Source of the DNA: Hyphomicrobium sp.
Lineage (GTDB): Bacteria; Pseudomonadota; Alphaproteobacteria; Rhizobiales; Hyphomicrobiaceae
Reading direction: 5' to 3'
Assembly (NCBI RefSeq): GCF_019753045.1
Contig: NZ_JAIELN010000005.1
Coordinates: 1 to 64,000 of the forward strand
Length of the DNA stretch: 64,000 nucleotides
The number at the start of each line of letters is the position of its first letter. Position 1 is the first letter of the stretch. Positions 53,010 to 62,397 of the stretch are shown piece by piece. A model generated the notes under the pieces. It saw only the letters and a list, made by a program, of their open reading frames with translations. It was not told the origin of the DNA and ran no database searches. A program made the position numbers and the translations under genes.

Positions 53010-53819
53010 ATGAGCGACGCCCTATCACCACTACGGCTGTTGATCGTTTTCCTTGGACTGCTGTTCCCGACGCTGGCGCTTATCCCGCTCGGCAGCCTGT
53101 GGCTCTGGCAGCATGGCTACCTGATCTATTGGGCTATAGCGACGCTCTGCTGCACGCTGATTGCGTTCGTCTTCCAGCGGCGAACTCTCGGGCCCCCACC
53201 TAAGGCCGGCACGGATGAGCCGGTCGCCGAGATCATCCCGCCGCGCAGTTCCTCCGATGGCGATCCGATGCGTGCGGCTGCACAGAGGTCCGTCGATACA
53301 TTTGCGAGCGACGCAAATACCCGAACCATCGGATCGTGGAACGATCTGCTGAATACCGGTCTCGAGACGGTGGAGATCGTCGCCAAGACCTATCATCCGG
53401 ACCGCAAGGACCCGATGTTGCGATTCACCGTTCCAGAAGCGTTGACGCTCATCGAACAGGTGAGCGCACGTCTCAGGCCGGTGTTCGAGGGAACCATTCC
53501 GCTTGGCAACCGCCTGACGGTCGCGCAGTTCGCGCAGGTCTATCGATGGCGCGGAATCTACGATGTTGCGGGCCGCGCGTGGTCGGTATGGCGTCTTGCG
53601 CGGATGTTCAATCCTGCGACCGCCGCTACGTACGAGTTGCGCGAGAAGCTATCGAACTCCCTGATCCAGTGGCTCAAGGGGACGATCTCGGGCCGCTTGG
53701 TTCGGGCATTCATTCAGGAGGTCGGAGCAGCGTCGATCGATCTTTATAGTGGCGAACTCAAGAAAGCGGCCTCCGCTCGCAAGACCGCAAATCTACCGGC
53801 GACAATTCCGAAACAATAG
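53010..53819 (+). CDS. Two-TM protein, possible truncated GTPase-family member
   Basis: A 269-residue protein with two N-terminal membrane helices (LLIVFLGLLFPTLALIPLG and YLIYWAIATLCCTLIAFVF) and a helical cytoplasmic domain. Segments such as ETVEIVAKTYHPDRKDPMLRFTVPEALTLIEQV recall the membrane half of a predicted GTPase family in which a P-loop domain follows. Here the protein stops after IDLYSGELKK and I find no G motif downstream. It may be a natural short form or a gene that lost its 3' half. The family link is from memory and uncertain. Confidence 0.55.
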   Translation: MSDALSPLRLLIVFLGLLFPTLALIPLGSLWLWQHGYLIYWAIATLCCTLIAFVFQRRTLGPPPKAGTDEPVAEIIPPRSSSDGDPMRAAAQRSVDTFASDANTRTIGSWNDLLNTGLETVEIVAKTYHPDRKDPMLRFTVPEALTLIEQVSARLRPVFEGTIPLGNRLTVAQFAQVYRWRGIYDVAGRAWSVWRLARMFNPATAATYELREKLSNSLIQWLKGTISGRLVRAFIQEVGAASIDLYSGELKKAASARKTANLPATIPKQ

Positions 53820-53968
53820 TTCGCTCAGAGTTCGTTTTGATCGCGATCCAACGCACGAAGGCCGCCGAGAACCCCAGACGGACAGTTGCCCGATGGAGCC
53901 ATTCGGCGGCCTAATATGTTCTCACGAGCGGAACGTTGACTAACGCTGCATTACTCGCGAGCGCGTGA

Positions 53969-54211
53969 TTACGACTTCCAAAGAGCGCCGATGACGAAGC
54001 CGACTGCGGCTGCCATAGCCAATGTTGCGATCGGCTGATCCTTTACTGATCTATCGATCGCGCCCTTCACATTGCCGGCAACTTCGCCAACCTGCTGGCG
54101 AGCCTGACCTGCCATCTCCTGGGCGCGGTCGGAAGCTTCGTCGAACGTCTGCTTGGCTTTGCCTTTAATGTCGTCGATTGAGTTCGTTCCGTACTGGGTC
54201 GATGTGGCCAT
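53969..54211 (-). CDS. DUF883/YqjD-like small membrane-anchored protein
   Basis: An 80-residue protein with an amphipathic helical N-terminal part (IDDIKGKAKQTFDEASDRAQEM) and a C-terminal hydrophobic anchor (ATLAMAAAVGFVIGALWKS). That is the layout of YqjD/ElaB proteins, which tie ribosomes to the membrane in stationary phase in E. coli; the first part also resembles CsbD. ATG at 54211 has GGAG 8 bases upstream; the longer open frame is not used. A stress role is inferred. Confidence 0.75.
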   Translation of the reverse strand: MATSTQYGTNSIDDIKGKAKQTFDEASDRAQEMAGQARQQVGEVAGNVKGAIDRSVKDQPIATLAMAAAVGFVIGALWKS

Positions 54212-54285
54212 CGTCAAAACTCCGTTCGTTGCAGGTTCATGGTGCAAACGCGGAGCCCGACGCGTTGGTTGCACGCGGCTGGCCC

Positions 54286-54319
54286 AAAAGAAATATCGGC
54301 GATGTGAGGCCGCCGATAT
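54286..54319 (-). terminator. Rho-independent terminator of thrS
   Basis: On the minus strand ATATCGGCG (54311-54319) pairs perfectly with CGCCGATAT (54293-54301) around a 9-base loop, followed by TTCTTTT. It lies 46 bases after the thrS stop and before the DUF883-like gene. Confidence 0.8.
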
Positions 54320-54364
54320 GCCGATATTCAGGCTGCAGATCACATCTGCTGGTCGCGGCGCCGG

Positions 54365-56308
54365 TTATCTGAGGTCCGGCGGCACGGCCTCGGCGGACAG
54401 CGCGGTTAACGCCTCATCGAGGCTGAGCACGGACTGATCCTGGGAACCCAGGCGGCGGATCGAGACCTTCTTTTCCTCGGCCTCGCGTTTTCCGACGACG
54501 ATGATGACCGGCACTTTCGCCAGCGAATGCTCGCGGACCTTGAGGTTGATCTTCTCGTTACGAAGATCCGTCTCGACCCGTAGCCCTAGCGCCTTCGCTT
54601 TCTCGGCGACTTCCGCCGCATAGTCGTTCGCGTCTGAGACGATCGGCGCGACGACGATCTGCAACGGCGCGAGCCACAGCGGGAAGTGGCCAGCGAAGTT
54701 CTCGATCAGGATTCCGGTGAAGCGCTCGAGCGAGCCGAAAATGGCGCGGTGTATCATCACCGGCGTCTTCTTCTCGGAGTGATCGTCGATGTAGAACGCG
54801 CCGAGGCGGCCCGCGAGGTTGAAGTCCACCTGCGTCGTGCCGCACTGCCAGTCTCGGCCGATGGCATCACGCAGCACATATTCGAGCTTCGGTCCGTAGA
54901 ATGCGCCCTCGCCCGGCTGAACCTCGGTCTTGATGCGTCCGTTCGAGCGACGCTTCACTTCGTCGAGCACGTCCGACAAAGCCTTTTCGGCCTTGTCCCA
55001 CAACGCGTCCGAGCCGACGCGCTTCTCAGGGCGCAGCGACAGCTTGATGACGATGTCGTCGAAGCCAAAGTCTTTGTAGATGCCGAGCAGCAGATCATTG
55101 ATCTTGAGGCATTCCTCCATGATCTGATTTTCGGTGACGAAGATGTGGGCGTCGTCCTGAGTGAAATGGCGCACGCGGAGCATGCCGTGCAGGGCGCCCG
55201 ACGGCTCATAGCGATGCACCTTACCGAACTCTGCGATCCGGTATGGAAGATCGCGGTAGCTCTTCAGGCCGTTCTTATAGATCTGAACGTGGCCTGGGCA
55301 GTTCATCGGCTTGCAGCAGAACACGCGCTCGTCCGGCAGGACGGTCGTGAACATGTTCTCGCCGTAGTTTTCCCAGTGGCCGGAAAGCTCCCAGAAATGC
55401 TTCTCCATCATGTCGGGAGAGTTCACTTCCTGATAGCCCGCGCGCTGCTGCTGACGGCGCATGAAGGCAATCAGCGTCTGGAAGAGCGTCCAGCCCTTGG
55501 CGTGCCAGAAAACGGAGCCCGGCGCTTCTTCCTGGAAATGGAAAAGATCCATCTCGCGGCCGAGCTTGCGATGGTCGCGCTTCTCGGCTTCTTCAAGCTG
55601 ATGCAGGTAGGCTTTGAGCTCGTCTTCGGTCGCGAATGCGGTGCCGTAGATGCGCTGGAGCTGCGGCTTCGTTGAATCGCCGCGCCAATACGCGCCGGCA
55701 AACTTCATCAGCTTGAAAGCCTTGCCGACCTGACCGGTCGAGGTCATGTGCGGGCCGCGGCAGAGGTCGAGCCATTCGCCCTGCTTGTAGATCTTGAGGT
55801 CCTGATCCTCAGGAATGGCATCGACGAGTTCGACCTTGAAGTACTCGCCCTTGTCCTTGAAGAATTCCTTCGCCTTGTTGCGCGTCCAGACTTCCTTTGT
55901 GAACGGCGCGTTCTTGGCGATGATCTCGCCCATGCGCTTCTCGATCTTCGGAATGTCTTCGGGCTCGAACGGCTGCTGCTTGGCGAAGTCGTAATAGAAG
56001 CCGTTGTCGATCACGGGGCCGATGGTGACCTGAGTTCCGGGCCAGATCGATTGCACTGCTTCGGCGAGAACGTGCGCGGCGTCGTGCCGGATCAGCTCCA
56101 AAGCTGCCGGATCGGTGCGCGATACGAAGTTGATCGACGCGTCCTTGGTGATCGGATCGGCGAGGTCGGCCAATGCGCCGTCGAGCTGCATGGCAACGGT
56201 ACGCTTGGCGAGCGACGGCGAGATCGACTTCGCGATTTCGAGGCCGGTGGTTCCCGAAGCGACTTGGCGCTGCTTGCCATCGGGGAACGTAATCGTGACT
56301 TCACTCAT
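54365..56308 (-). CDS. thrS: Threonyl-tRNA synthetase
   Basis: ThrS charges tRNA-Thr. The 647-residue product has all bacterial domains: TGS (residues 1-62), the editing domain ([18 protein letters not shown] supplies HxxxH-type ligands), the class II core with motif 2 (FRC-equivalent [25 protein letters not shown]) and zinc ligands (Cys in [11 protein letters not shown]), and the C-terminal anticodon domain ([11 protein letters not shown]). AAGGAGG lies 6 bases before the ATG. No leader regulatory element was recognised. Confidence 0.98.
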   Translation of the reverse strand: MSEVTITFPDGKQRQVASGTTGLEIAKSISPSLAKRTVAMQLDGALADLADPITKDASINFVSRTDPAALELIRHDAAHVLAEAVQSIWPGTQVTIGPVIDNGFYYDFAKQQPFEPEDIPKIEKRMGEIIAKNAPFTKEVWTRNKAKEFFKDKGEYFKVELVDAIPEDQDLKIYKQGEWLDLCRGPHMTSTGQVGKAFKLMKFAGAYWRGDSTKPQLQRIYGTAFATEDELKAYLHQLEEAEKRDHRKLGREMDLFHFQEEAPGSVFWHAKGWTLFQTLIAFMRRQQQRAGYQEVNSPDMMEKHFWELSGHWENYGENMFTTVLPDERVFCCKPMNCPGHVQIYKNGLKSYRDLPYRIAEFGKVHRYEPSGALHGMLRVRHFTQDDAHIFVTENQIMEECLKINDLLLGIYKDFGFDDIVIKLSLRPEKRVGSDALWDKAEKALSDVLDEVKRRSNGRIKTEVQPGEGAFYGPKLEYVLRDAIGRDWQCGTTQVDFNLAGRLGAFYIDDHSEKKTPVMIHRAIFGSLERFTGILIENFAGHFPLWLAPLQIVVAPIVSDANDYAAEVAEKAKALGLRVETDLRNEKINLKVREHSLAKVPVIIVVGKREAEEKKVSIRRLGSQDQSVLSLDEALTALSAEAVPPDLR

Positions 56309-56419
56309 CGCGGCCTCCTTTGCTCACTCGCCGCAAACGAACGCGGCGTAAGTCGATTTCGAATGCGCTAATGGGGCGTGGCGGGCCACGAGTCAAGTCA
56401 GCCCAATTGCAGCACCGGC

Positions 56420-56698
56420 TTAGCGCCAGCGGCCGTAACGCCAGGGCTGGAAGGTGTGTTTAACGGCGCGAATATCGGGCACCATGTCGACGCCGTGCGT
56501 TCCGCCAGGTCCGCATCTCACGAAGCGAGAGAGGGTCAGCCAGAACCCCCGCCAAGCCCCATTCAGTTCGATGGCCTGAAGTGCGTATTCAGAACACGTC
56601 GGCCAATGGCGGCACTGGCCGCCCGCCATGCTCTTGAAGGTGTAGCGGTAGACGTAGACAGGGGCCTTGAGCAGCGCTTTGGCGAACGTGGAACTCAT
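56420..56698 (-). CDS. yidD: Membrane protein insertion efficiency factor YidD
   Basis: YidD assists YidC in inserting inner-membrane proteins. The 92-residue product carries the family core YRYTFKSMAGGQCRHWPTCSEYALQAI with its paired cysteines, then RCGPGGTHGVDMVP. The open frame runs to 56869, but the ATG at 56698 gives the normal length. It lies downstream of the coiled-coil gene and upstream of thrS. yidD beside an IscU-like gene and thrS is common in alphaproteobacteria. Confidence 0.93.
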   Translation of the reverse strand: MSSTFAKALLKAPVYVYRYTFKSMAGGQCRHWPTCSEYALQAIELNGAWRGFWLTLSRFVRCGPGGTHGVDMVPDIRAVKHTFQPWRYGRWR

Positions 56699-56768
56699 AG
56701 GGTGAGCAGACGCCAAGTCCCAGGGCGGACGCAAGAGCAAACCCGTCGCAGATATCAGGTAGCAGTTA

Positions 56769-57404
56769 TCAGGGCGTCGGGGTTGCCGGTGCCGCAGGAG
56801 CCGGAGCTGCAGGGGCCGGTGCCGGCTGGGACGCCGCTTTCGCCGCGTCCAGCTCCTTCTGGACCGCACTCAGCTGCGATTTCAGGCTGTCGTTTTCGGC
56901 ACGAATGGTGTCCAGAGCTGCTTCGGCATCGGCCTTCGCCTTGTTCGCGATATCGAGCAGAGCCTTGACCTTATTGGTTTCGTCTCCGGCTGCCGAGAGT
57001 TTCGCCTTCGCGTCCTCGTCGGCGGCTGCGAGTTTGGCTTTCAGTTCGTCGGTTTCCTTGGTCAAGGCATTCGCCTTGTTGTCGAGTTCCGACACCTTCG
57101 CCATCGCCGTCGAGACGTCGGCCTTGCCCTCGTCGACCTGACGCAGCGCGTCGGTCTCAGCGGCCTTCAGGCGATCGATCTCGTCTTGCGATGATTTTCT
57201 TACCTGCGCGGCATCGTCAACCGCCTTGCGGAGCGAGGTCACTTCACCCTGCATCGCCGTAAGTTCGCCCTCGGCCGACGTCTTGCCATGCCAGCCATAG
57301 AGCGCGAGGAAACCGAGAATTGCGATCACGGCCCATTTGAGCGCGCTGGTCGATGAGGCCGCACTGTCCGCGCGCGCGCCGCTATCGTTGTCCTGCGCTG
57401 CCAT
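56769..57404 (-). CDS. Membrane-anchored coiled-coil protein
   Basis: A 211-residue protein with one membrane helix (WAVIAILGFLALYGW, about residues 24-38) and a continuous heptad-rich coiled coil of about 145 residues with many Lys, Glu and Ala. It ends in a low-complexity Ala/Pro tail. I do not recognise a family; similarity by composition alone would match many coiled coils. It lies between the IscU-like gene and yidD, which usually sit closer together. Confidence 0.7.
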   Translation of the reverse strand: MAAQDNDSGARADSAASSTSALKWAVIAILGFLALYGWHGKTSAEGELTAMQGEVTSLRKAVDDAAQVRKSSQDEIDRLKAAETDALRQVDEGKADVSTAMAKVSELDNKANALTKETDELKAKLAAADEDAKAKLSAAGDETNKVKALLDIANKAKADAEAALDTIRAENDSLKSQLSAVQKELDAAKAASQPAPAPAAPAPAAPATPTP

Positions 57405-57700
57405 CTGAAACTCCGTTTCTGGTCAGGGCCACGGCTTGCGGGCGCACCCGACGCCGCTTCGGCCTGCCCGAAATTCTCTTCGACTCGGTTCGACTCGTGA
57501 CTGGCATACTCCGCAGACGGGTCGACTTCCACACTCAGTTTGCCGGATGTAACCGCTTGAAAAAGATGGCATTGCTGAGGCTGTCGGCGCGGATGCGTCC
57601 TGCCGGTCGTGTCTTTTGGACATACAGCATGCCGTATCGTGCTCGTCGATTGGCTGAATGATTTCGCGGCAGCCTTAGTCGCAAAAAATTGCAGTAAAGG
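57405..57700. other. Non-coding stretch upstream of the coiled-coil gene
   Basis: These 296 bases lie between two minus-strand genes. I see no gene, RNA or clear terminator in them; the short open frames are not protein-like. The promoter of the coiled-coil gene is presumably near 57410-57560. Confidence 0.35.
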
Positions 57701-58162
57701 TTAGCGCGCAGCCTGCAGCCCGGCCTCCGTCCGATGTAGCGCGTCATCAAGAGCTCTCTCGACGGCGTCGAATACAAGCAACGTCGAAGCTTGGCGCGCT
57801 TTGTAGTTGCGGACAGGCTCGAGGACCGCAAGGTCCGCCCAACGCCCGCCGGGGGGCGGTCCCCCTTCCTTCAGCATGGCGCGCATCGCGTTGCCCACGG
57901 TGCGGAGCTCCTCCGGCGTCGAGCCGACGATCTCGCGGGCCATAACCGATGCCGAAGCCTGACCGAGAAGGCAGGCCTTGACCGACTGGCCGAAATCGCT
58001 GACCCGGCCATTCTCCAGCTCGAGATCGACGGTCACGGTCGATCCGCAGAGCTTCGAATGACCCGTCGCGGTGCCATGGGGATGAGCTAGCCTTCCTGTT
58101 CGCGAGATCGCTCCCGCCAGCTCGAGAATGCGTGTGTTGTAGATCTCATCGAGGTTGGCCAT
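57701..58162 (-). CDS. IscU/NifU-like iron-sulfur scaffold protein, third Cys absent
   Basis: A 153-residue member of the IscU/SufU/NifU N-terminal family, with CGSTVTVDLELENGRVSDFGQS and ACLLGQASASVM carrying Cys39 and Cys64. The third cluster-binding cysteine of IscU, expected about 40 residues later, is replaced: ARQASTLL stands where (G)RIKCATL-type sequence is usual. There is no other cysteine in that half. It may be a specialised scaffold or bind metal differently. It lies upstream of the coiled-coil gene and yidD. Confidence 0.85.
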   Translation of the reverse strand: MANLDEIYNTRILELAGAISRTGRLAHPHGTATGHSKLCGSTVTVDLELENGRVSDFGQSVKACLLGQASASVMAREIVGSTPEELRTVGNAMRAMLKEGGPPPGGRWADLAVLEPVRNYKARQASTLLVFDAVERALDDALHRTEAGLQAAR

Positions 58163-58410
58163 AGGTCTCTTTTACGTCTTATGGTCTTTTGGATCGCGGG
58201 CGGTGTCCCGCCTCTCGTCTAAATATATCAGTCGCCGTATATAAGGCCTGCCGGCCGTGAATACGAGATCTGCCGGCATTCCGACGCGGAACGATACCCC
58301 AACGATCCCAGCACGATTGGGCCTTTCCAACCGCCATAATTGGCCTGCGCGGCGGCGGACCCGATATTATAGCGGCTCCAATGATGGCCCCAACCTAGAC
58401 AGAGTTGCAG

Positions 58411-58827
58411 ATGGCGGACGGCGAAACCGACGAGACCACCCTTTCCTTCCGGCCCGTATTCGGACCGGACGGCTTGATACCCGCGATCGTGACGGATCCC
58501 GCGTCCGGCAATGTGCTCATGTTCGCCTATATGAACGAGAAAGCCCTGGCGGAAACGATCGCCAGCGGGTTTGCGCATTTCTGGAGCCGGTCGCGGGCCA
58601 AGCTTTGGAAGAAGGGCGATGAGAGCGGCAACCTTCTCAAGGTCGTCGAACTGCGTACCGACTGCGACCAGGACGTCATCTGGATTGCCGCTGAGGTTCA
58701 GGGCGACGGGGTCGCCTGCCATACGGGCGCTCGTTCCTGCTTCTATCGCCGAGTTGTGCAGGCGACCGGCAACGGAACGCCCGTCCTCGAGTTTGCGGAT
58801 CTTCCGACGCCGACGACGCCTGCCTGA
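58411..58827 (+). CDS. hisI: Phosphoribosyl-AMP cyclohydrolase
   Basis: HisI opens the purine ring of phosphoribosyl-AMP in the third step of histidine synthesis, with zinc and magnesium. The 138-residue stand-alone enzyme shows VLMFAYMNEKAL, FWSRSRAKLWKKG, the metal site TDCDQD and CHTGARSCFYR. ATG at 58411 is preferred to a TTG two codons earlier. The HisE pyrophosphohydrolase is not fused. It stands alone between divergent genes. Confidence 0.96.
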   Translation: MADGETDETTLSFRPVFGPDGLIPAIVTDPASGNVLMFAYMNEKALAETIASGFAHFWSRSRAKLWKKGDESGNLLKVVELRTDCDQDVIWIAAEVQGDGVACHTGARSCFYRRVVQATGNGTPVLEFADLPTPTTPA

Positions 58828-59032
58828 GACGACGATTGTCTGAGAGGATGTGCTGGCCTGATTGAACATGAGGGCCAACAGTCTCCTGGCGTTTCCGCTA
58901 GTTGTTCTCTCTCCCCTTGTTCACACCTTGATTACCTATTGGTAGCGGGGCCTTAATGCCGCAGCGCTAGCATAAGGTTTGCGAGCGCTGCTCGGCTGGT
59001 AGAGCCGTCGCCCGCTGGCAGGGAGTGCCAAC

Positions 59033-60037
59033 ATGGATCGTTCGGCGGGTGTTAGGATTGGATTGGCGCTGGGCGGAGGTGCCGCTCGCGGATGGGCGCA
59101 CATCGGCGTTCTCAGGGCTTTGGAACGGGCCGGCATCAAGCCCGATATCATCGCAGGCACGTCAATCGGAGCGGTCGTCGGCGGTTGCCACGCGGCGGGC
59201 CATCTCGACAACCTAGAGCGCTGGGCGCGCGAACTCACGCCGAAGCGCATATTCGGCTACCTCGACTTGAACTTCGCCGGCACCGGCCTGATCAGCGGCC
59301 AACGTTTATGCGAACGCCTCGAGCAACATCTCGGCGACCGCAACATCGAAGATCTTGGAACGCGTTTCACGGCAGTCGCGACCGAAATCGGCACCGGGCA
59401 CGAGCATTGGCTGTCGCGCGGGCGATTGGTCGATGCCGTCCGCGCATCCTATGCGCTGCCGGGCGTTTTCAAACCGGTGAAAGTCCATGGCCGCTGGCTG
59501 TTCGACGGCGCACTCGTGAACCCCATCCCCGTCTCGGTCTGCCGCGCTCTCGGCGCGCGCTACGTTATCGCCGTCAATTTGAACTTCGATATTCTTGGCC
59601 GCGGCAGTGTCATCTCGACACCGGAGGCGCTTTTTGCGGAAGGCGAAGAGGCGTTGCACATGGCTCAGGAGAAAGAGCCGCAGGACAAACGCGGCGTGCG
59701 CGCTCTTCTGCAACGTCAAATTCTCGGAAAGCGCGATGGCGCGCCCGGCATCTCGACGGTGATGGTCGATGCTCTCAATATCGTACAGGATCGCATCGCA
59801 CGTTCACGGCTTGCCGGTGATCCGCCCGACGCCATGATTTCACCGCGGCTTCAGGATGTCGGCCTCTTCGATTTTCATCGTGCGGAAGAAGCCATCGAGC
59901 GCGGCAGCCAAGCTGTCGAGCGTCAGCTGGACGATATGGTTCGGGAAATTGAAATATGCGATCCGAGGCGCGCACCAAATCGCGCGCGCCTGCAAACTGG
60001 TGGCTCGATCGCCAACGATCAGCCGGTCGCCAAGTAG
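59033..60037 (+). CDS. Patatin-like phospholipase (RssA type)
   Basis: A 334-residue lipid hydrolase with the Ser-Asp dyad of patatins: oxyanion loop GGGAARG, nucleophile elbow GTSIGA (Ser near residue 44) and FDGALVNPIP carrying the catalytic Asp. No signal peptide is visible, so it probably acts in the cytoplasm or at the inner membrane. CAGGGAG lies upstream of the ATG. Its 3' end overlaps the convergent CBS gene by 19 bases. Confidence 0.9.
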   Translation: MDRSAGVRIGLALGGGAARGWAHIGVLRALERAGIKPDIIAGTSIGAVVGGCHAAGHLDNLERWARELTPKRIFGYLDLNFAGTGLISGQRLCERLEQHLGDRNIEDLGTRFTAVATEIGTGHEHWLSRGRLVDAVRASYALPGVFKPVKVHGRWLFDGALVNPIPVSVCRALGARYVIAVNLNFDILGRGSVISTPEALFAEGEEALHMAQEKEPQDKRGVRALLQRQILGKRDGAPGISTVMVDALNIVQDRIARSRLAGDPPDAMISPRLQDVGLFDFHRAEEAIERGSQAVERQLDDMVREIEICDPRRAPNRARLQTGGSIANDQPVAK

Positions 60038-60477
60038 CCGCGCATCGCGGTCACTTCAAGTTCCACCTCGGCCGTGTGGTGCTTGACGACGTCTCCGATT
60101 GAAATGATGCCGACGAGCGCGCCGTTTTCGACGACGGGAATATGGCGGAAGCGTCCCTTCGTCATCGTTTCCATGATCTCGTCGAGCGTGCACTCACGCG
60201 TGCAGCAAACGACATCGCGAGTCATTCCTTCTTTGGCCAGCATCGTGAGCGCTGCCGCTCCGTGCTCCGCCACCAATCGTATGATGTCTCGCTCTGAAAT
60301 AATGCCGACGACGTTTTCGGTGTCGCCGAGAATGAGGATGGCGCCGATCTTGCGGCTAGCGAGCCGCAAAGCAATTTCCTGGATCGAGTCATCCGGACGC
60401 GCAGTCATGACACCGCGCTCTTTCGACTTCAGTATTTGTCCAATGATCACTGGTTCAGCCTCCGTTCCGAACGTCAT
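60019..60477 (-). CDS. CBS-pair domain protein
   Basis: A 152-residue protein made almost wholly of two CBS repeats (GVMTARPDDSIQEIALRLASRKIGAIL with IISERDIIRLV; MTRDVVCCTRECTLDEIMETM with IPVVENGALVGIISIGDVVKHH). These bind adenine nucleotides and act as energy sensors. The partner is unknown. Two adjacent cysteines in the second repeat are unusual. The ATG at 60477 is tentative; no strong ribosome-binding site is seen. Confidence 0.88.
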   Translation of the reverse strand: MTFGTEAEPVIIGQILKSKERGVMTARPDDSIQEIALRLASRKIGAILILGDTENVVGIISERDIIRLVAEHGAAALTMLAKEGMTRDVVCCTRECTLDEIMETMTKGRFRHIPVVENGALVGIISIGDVVKHHTAEVELEVTAMRGYLATG

Positions 60478-60636
60478 GCGTGACGGAAGGCAGAGCTTTG
60501 CGCTTGCGCGCTCCACAGGATTCGCAAGCTTGCCTGGTCTTCAGCCGGCACAACGCTGCGTTTTCACCCTAACTGATATCCGCTCTTACGGCGAACTGAC
60601 TAAAAGCTGGGGCAAATCCGGAATGAATGCAAGGCT

Positions 60637-61392
60637 TCAATCGAAATCCGGTGAAGGCGGCGGATCATTTTGCGCTGCACGATCGAAAACACCGAGAGCG
60701 AACAAACCAAATAGATATCCGCCGACGTGCGCTTCCCACGCGATATCACCCTCTTCGCCGAATTTACCGAAGCCGATGATCGCCAGCAAATTGATCGCAA
60801 GAAATGCGGCCGATACCAGGATAATGCGTTTGTCTCTTAATGCGCCTCTTAACGTTAGTGCCGGAATTGCAGACGGCTGTTCGCGAAGCAAATAGCCTTC
60901 GCCCCTATCGATCGCGGGAAAGAGAAACCGCATGACGCCGCCCATCATCGCGGAAATGGCGCCGCTTGCACCGATGACGGGCGCCAGCAGTTCAGGATTG
61001 AGGAATAGAAACAGAAGTGCGCCGCACATTCCGCCTGCTATCGAGAACGCTAAAAAGCGACCACCGCCGAGGCGCGCGCACAAGACGGATCCGAACGCGA
61101 GCATCCAAGCCGAATTGAACATGAGGTGGGTGATGTCGGCGTGAACCAGCATGTGCGTAATCCACGACGTGACTGACGACACGTCGCCGCCCGGCAGCTC
61201 GCCTGCCAATCCCGAATAGCGCGCGGGAATGAAAGCGAGTGCGAGCAGCCACCACATGGACTGGTCAGGTGTCAGAAACGACATCGCGGCGTGGACGGCG
61301 ATCAAAACGGCAATGATCGCGAGGACCGTGCCGGGGACGTTGAAGATTGGTTCTCGGTTCACTGGCCGTCCCACTTTGATGCGATACGGCAT
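60637..61392 (-). CDS. Rhomboid-family intramembrane serine protease
   Basis: A 251-residue polytopic membrane protein with the rhomboid dyad: Ser in GASGAISAMMGG and His in WEAHVGGYLFGLF. ITHMLVHADITHLMFNSAWMLAFGS is the conserved second-helix region. It cleaves membrane-tethered substrates; the target is unknown. The start at 61392 is divergent from the PAS gene (61477). The first helix begins after a ~20-residue cytoplasmic tail. Confidence 0.92.
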   Translation of the reverse strand: MPYRIKVGRPVNREPIFNVPGTVLAIIAVLIAVHAAMSFLTPDQSMWWLLALAFIPARYSGLAGELPGGDVSSVTSWITHMLVHADITHLMFNSAWMLAFGSVLCARLGGGRFLAFSIAGGMCGALLFLFLNPELLAPVIGASGAISAMMGGVMRFLFPAIDRGEGYLLREQPSAIPALTLRGALRDKRIILVSAAFLAINLLAIIGFGKFGEEGDIAWEAHVGGYLFGLFALGVFDRAAQNDPPPSPDFD

Positions 61393-61476
61393 CTCGCTGC
61401 CGGACGGCCGTTGTTAGCCGTTCGGTTCGAGCCGGGCAACACCGGGAACCCGCGCCCTCCAGCGGAAGATCTCCGG

Positions 61477-62241
61477 ATGGCACGAAGGATGCTCCCCAAC
61501 GGTCCATCGGGCCGCCGCGTTAGCGTCGTGCGCCGAAATGGTACGGATCGGCTTTTGCCGCGTCCGGCCAAGATGCAATTGTTGCAGGTGCCCGTTCGCA
61601 TGAAAGAAGCTGTCAGCCAATCGCTGTTTACCTATTGGAACGACCTCCGAGGAGATCGGCTGGCGCCGAAGCGTTTCGAAATCGACCCCTCGAGCATTGC
61701 CCACTATCTCCCCGACACGTTCATTCTCGAGCGCGTCGATTATGCGACGCTGCGGTTCCGCCTCGCCGGCACACGGATCGGCGAAGCCTTCGGTATGGAA
61801 TTGCGCGGACAAAGTCTTCTCGGGCTCTTCAACGAGGAAGACGCAGCCACATTGGAAGGGCAAATATCGCTCATCACATCGGAGGCCGCGGTCGGCATAT
61901 TCGAGATCTCAGCCCATGACGGACGCAGTCACTCGGCCGCTTTCGAAGTCATGATCTTGCCTTTGCTTCACACGCGCGATGTCGTGGAACGCTACCTCGG
62001 TTCGGTCGTGCCGATCGACAGGCCGGAATGGCTCGGCAGGGTCCCTCTTCCGCATCGTTCGCTTGTCCGGCATCAACTCATCCGGCCCGACGGCGCGACA
62101 CGCCGCGAGATCGAAACCGCCAATCGCCAGTCACCGTTCTGCCCAACCATTCGCGAGGCCCGGATCGTGCGATCGGCGCGGCGGCAATTCCGCGTCTATG
62201 AGGGCGGCCTCAGCACTTCGGCGAAGACGGATAATCTTTAG
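61477..62241 (+). CDS. PAS_5 family (DUF1457-type) PAS-domain protein
   Basis: A 254-residue protein resembling the PAS_5 family confined largely to alphaproteobacteria: FTYWNDLRGDRLAPKRFEIDPSSIAHYLPDTFILE, then FRLAGTRIGEAFGMELRGQSLLGLF. It has no attached kinase or cyclase output domain. It may sense a small ligand and pass the signal to another protein. ATG at 61477 is chosen because GGAAGA precedes it; the open frame extends to 61291, across the rhomboid start. The PilZ gene follows 156 bases later. Confidence 0.8.
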   Translation: MARRMLPNGPSGRRVSVVRRNGTDRLLPRPAKMQLLQVPVRMKEAVSQSLFTYWNDLRGDRLAPKRFEIDPSSIAHYLPDTFILERVDYATLRFRLAGTRIGEAFGMELRGQSLLGLFNEEDAATLEGQISLITSEAAVGIFEISAHDGRSHSAAFEVMILPLLHTRDVVERYLGSVVPIDRPEWLGRVPLPHRSLVRHQLIRPDGATRREIETANRQSPFCPTIREARIVRSARRQFRVYEGGLSTSAKTDNL

Positions 62242-62397
62242 GACGGACATAACCTTACCCCGAGCCTATCGATTTTGATGCGCTGATTAGAACTTCATTA
62301 AGGAGGTCTTCGGCATAGTCGTTCTGGGCAGCGTTCATGTGTTGACACCGCGGATAGCGCCCAATGAACCCACCCCGTTCAGTCCCAAGGGTCGGCT

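Noticed and set aside
62296-62320. AAGGAGG followed by a possible small ORF upstream of the PilZ gene
   Set aside because: No start codon stands at a usable distance from the AAGGAGG and no open frame follows it.
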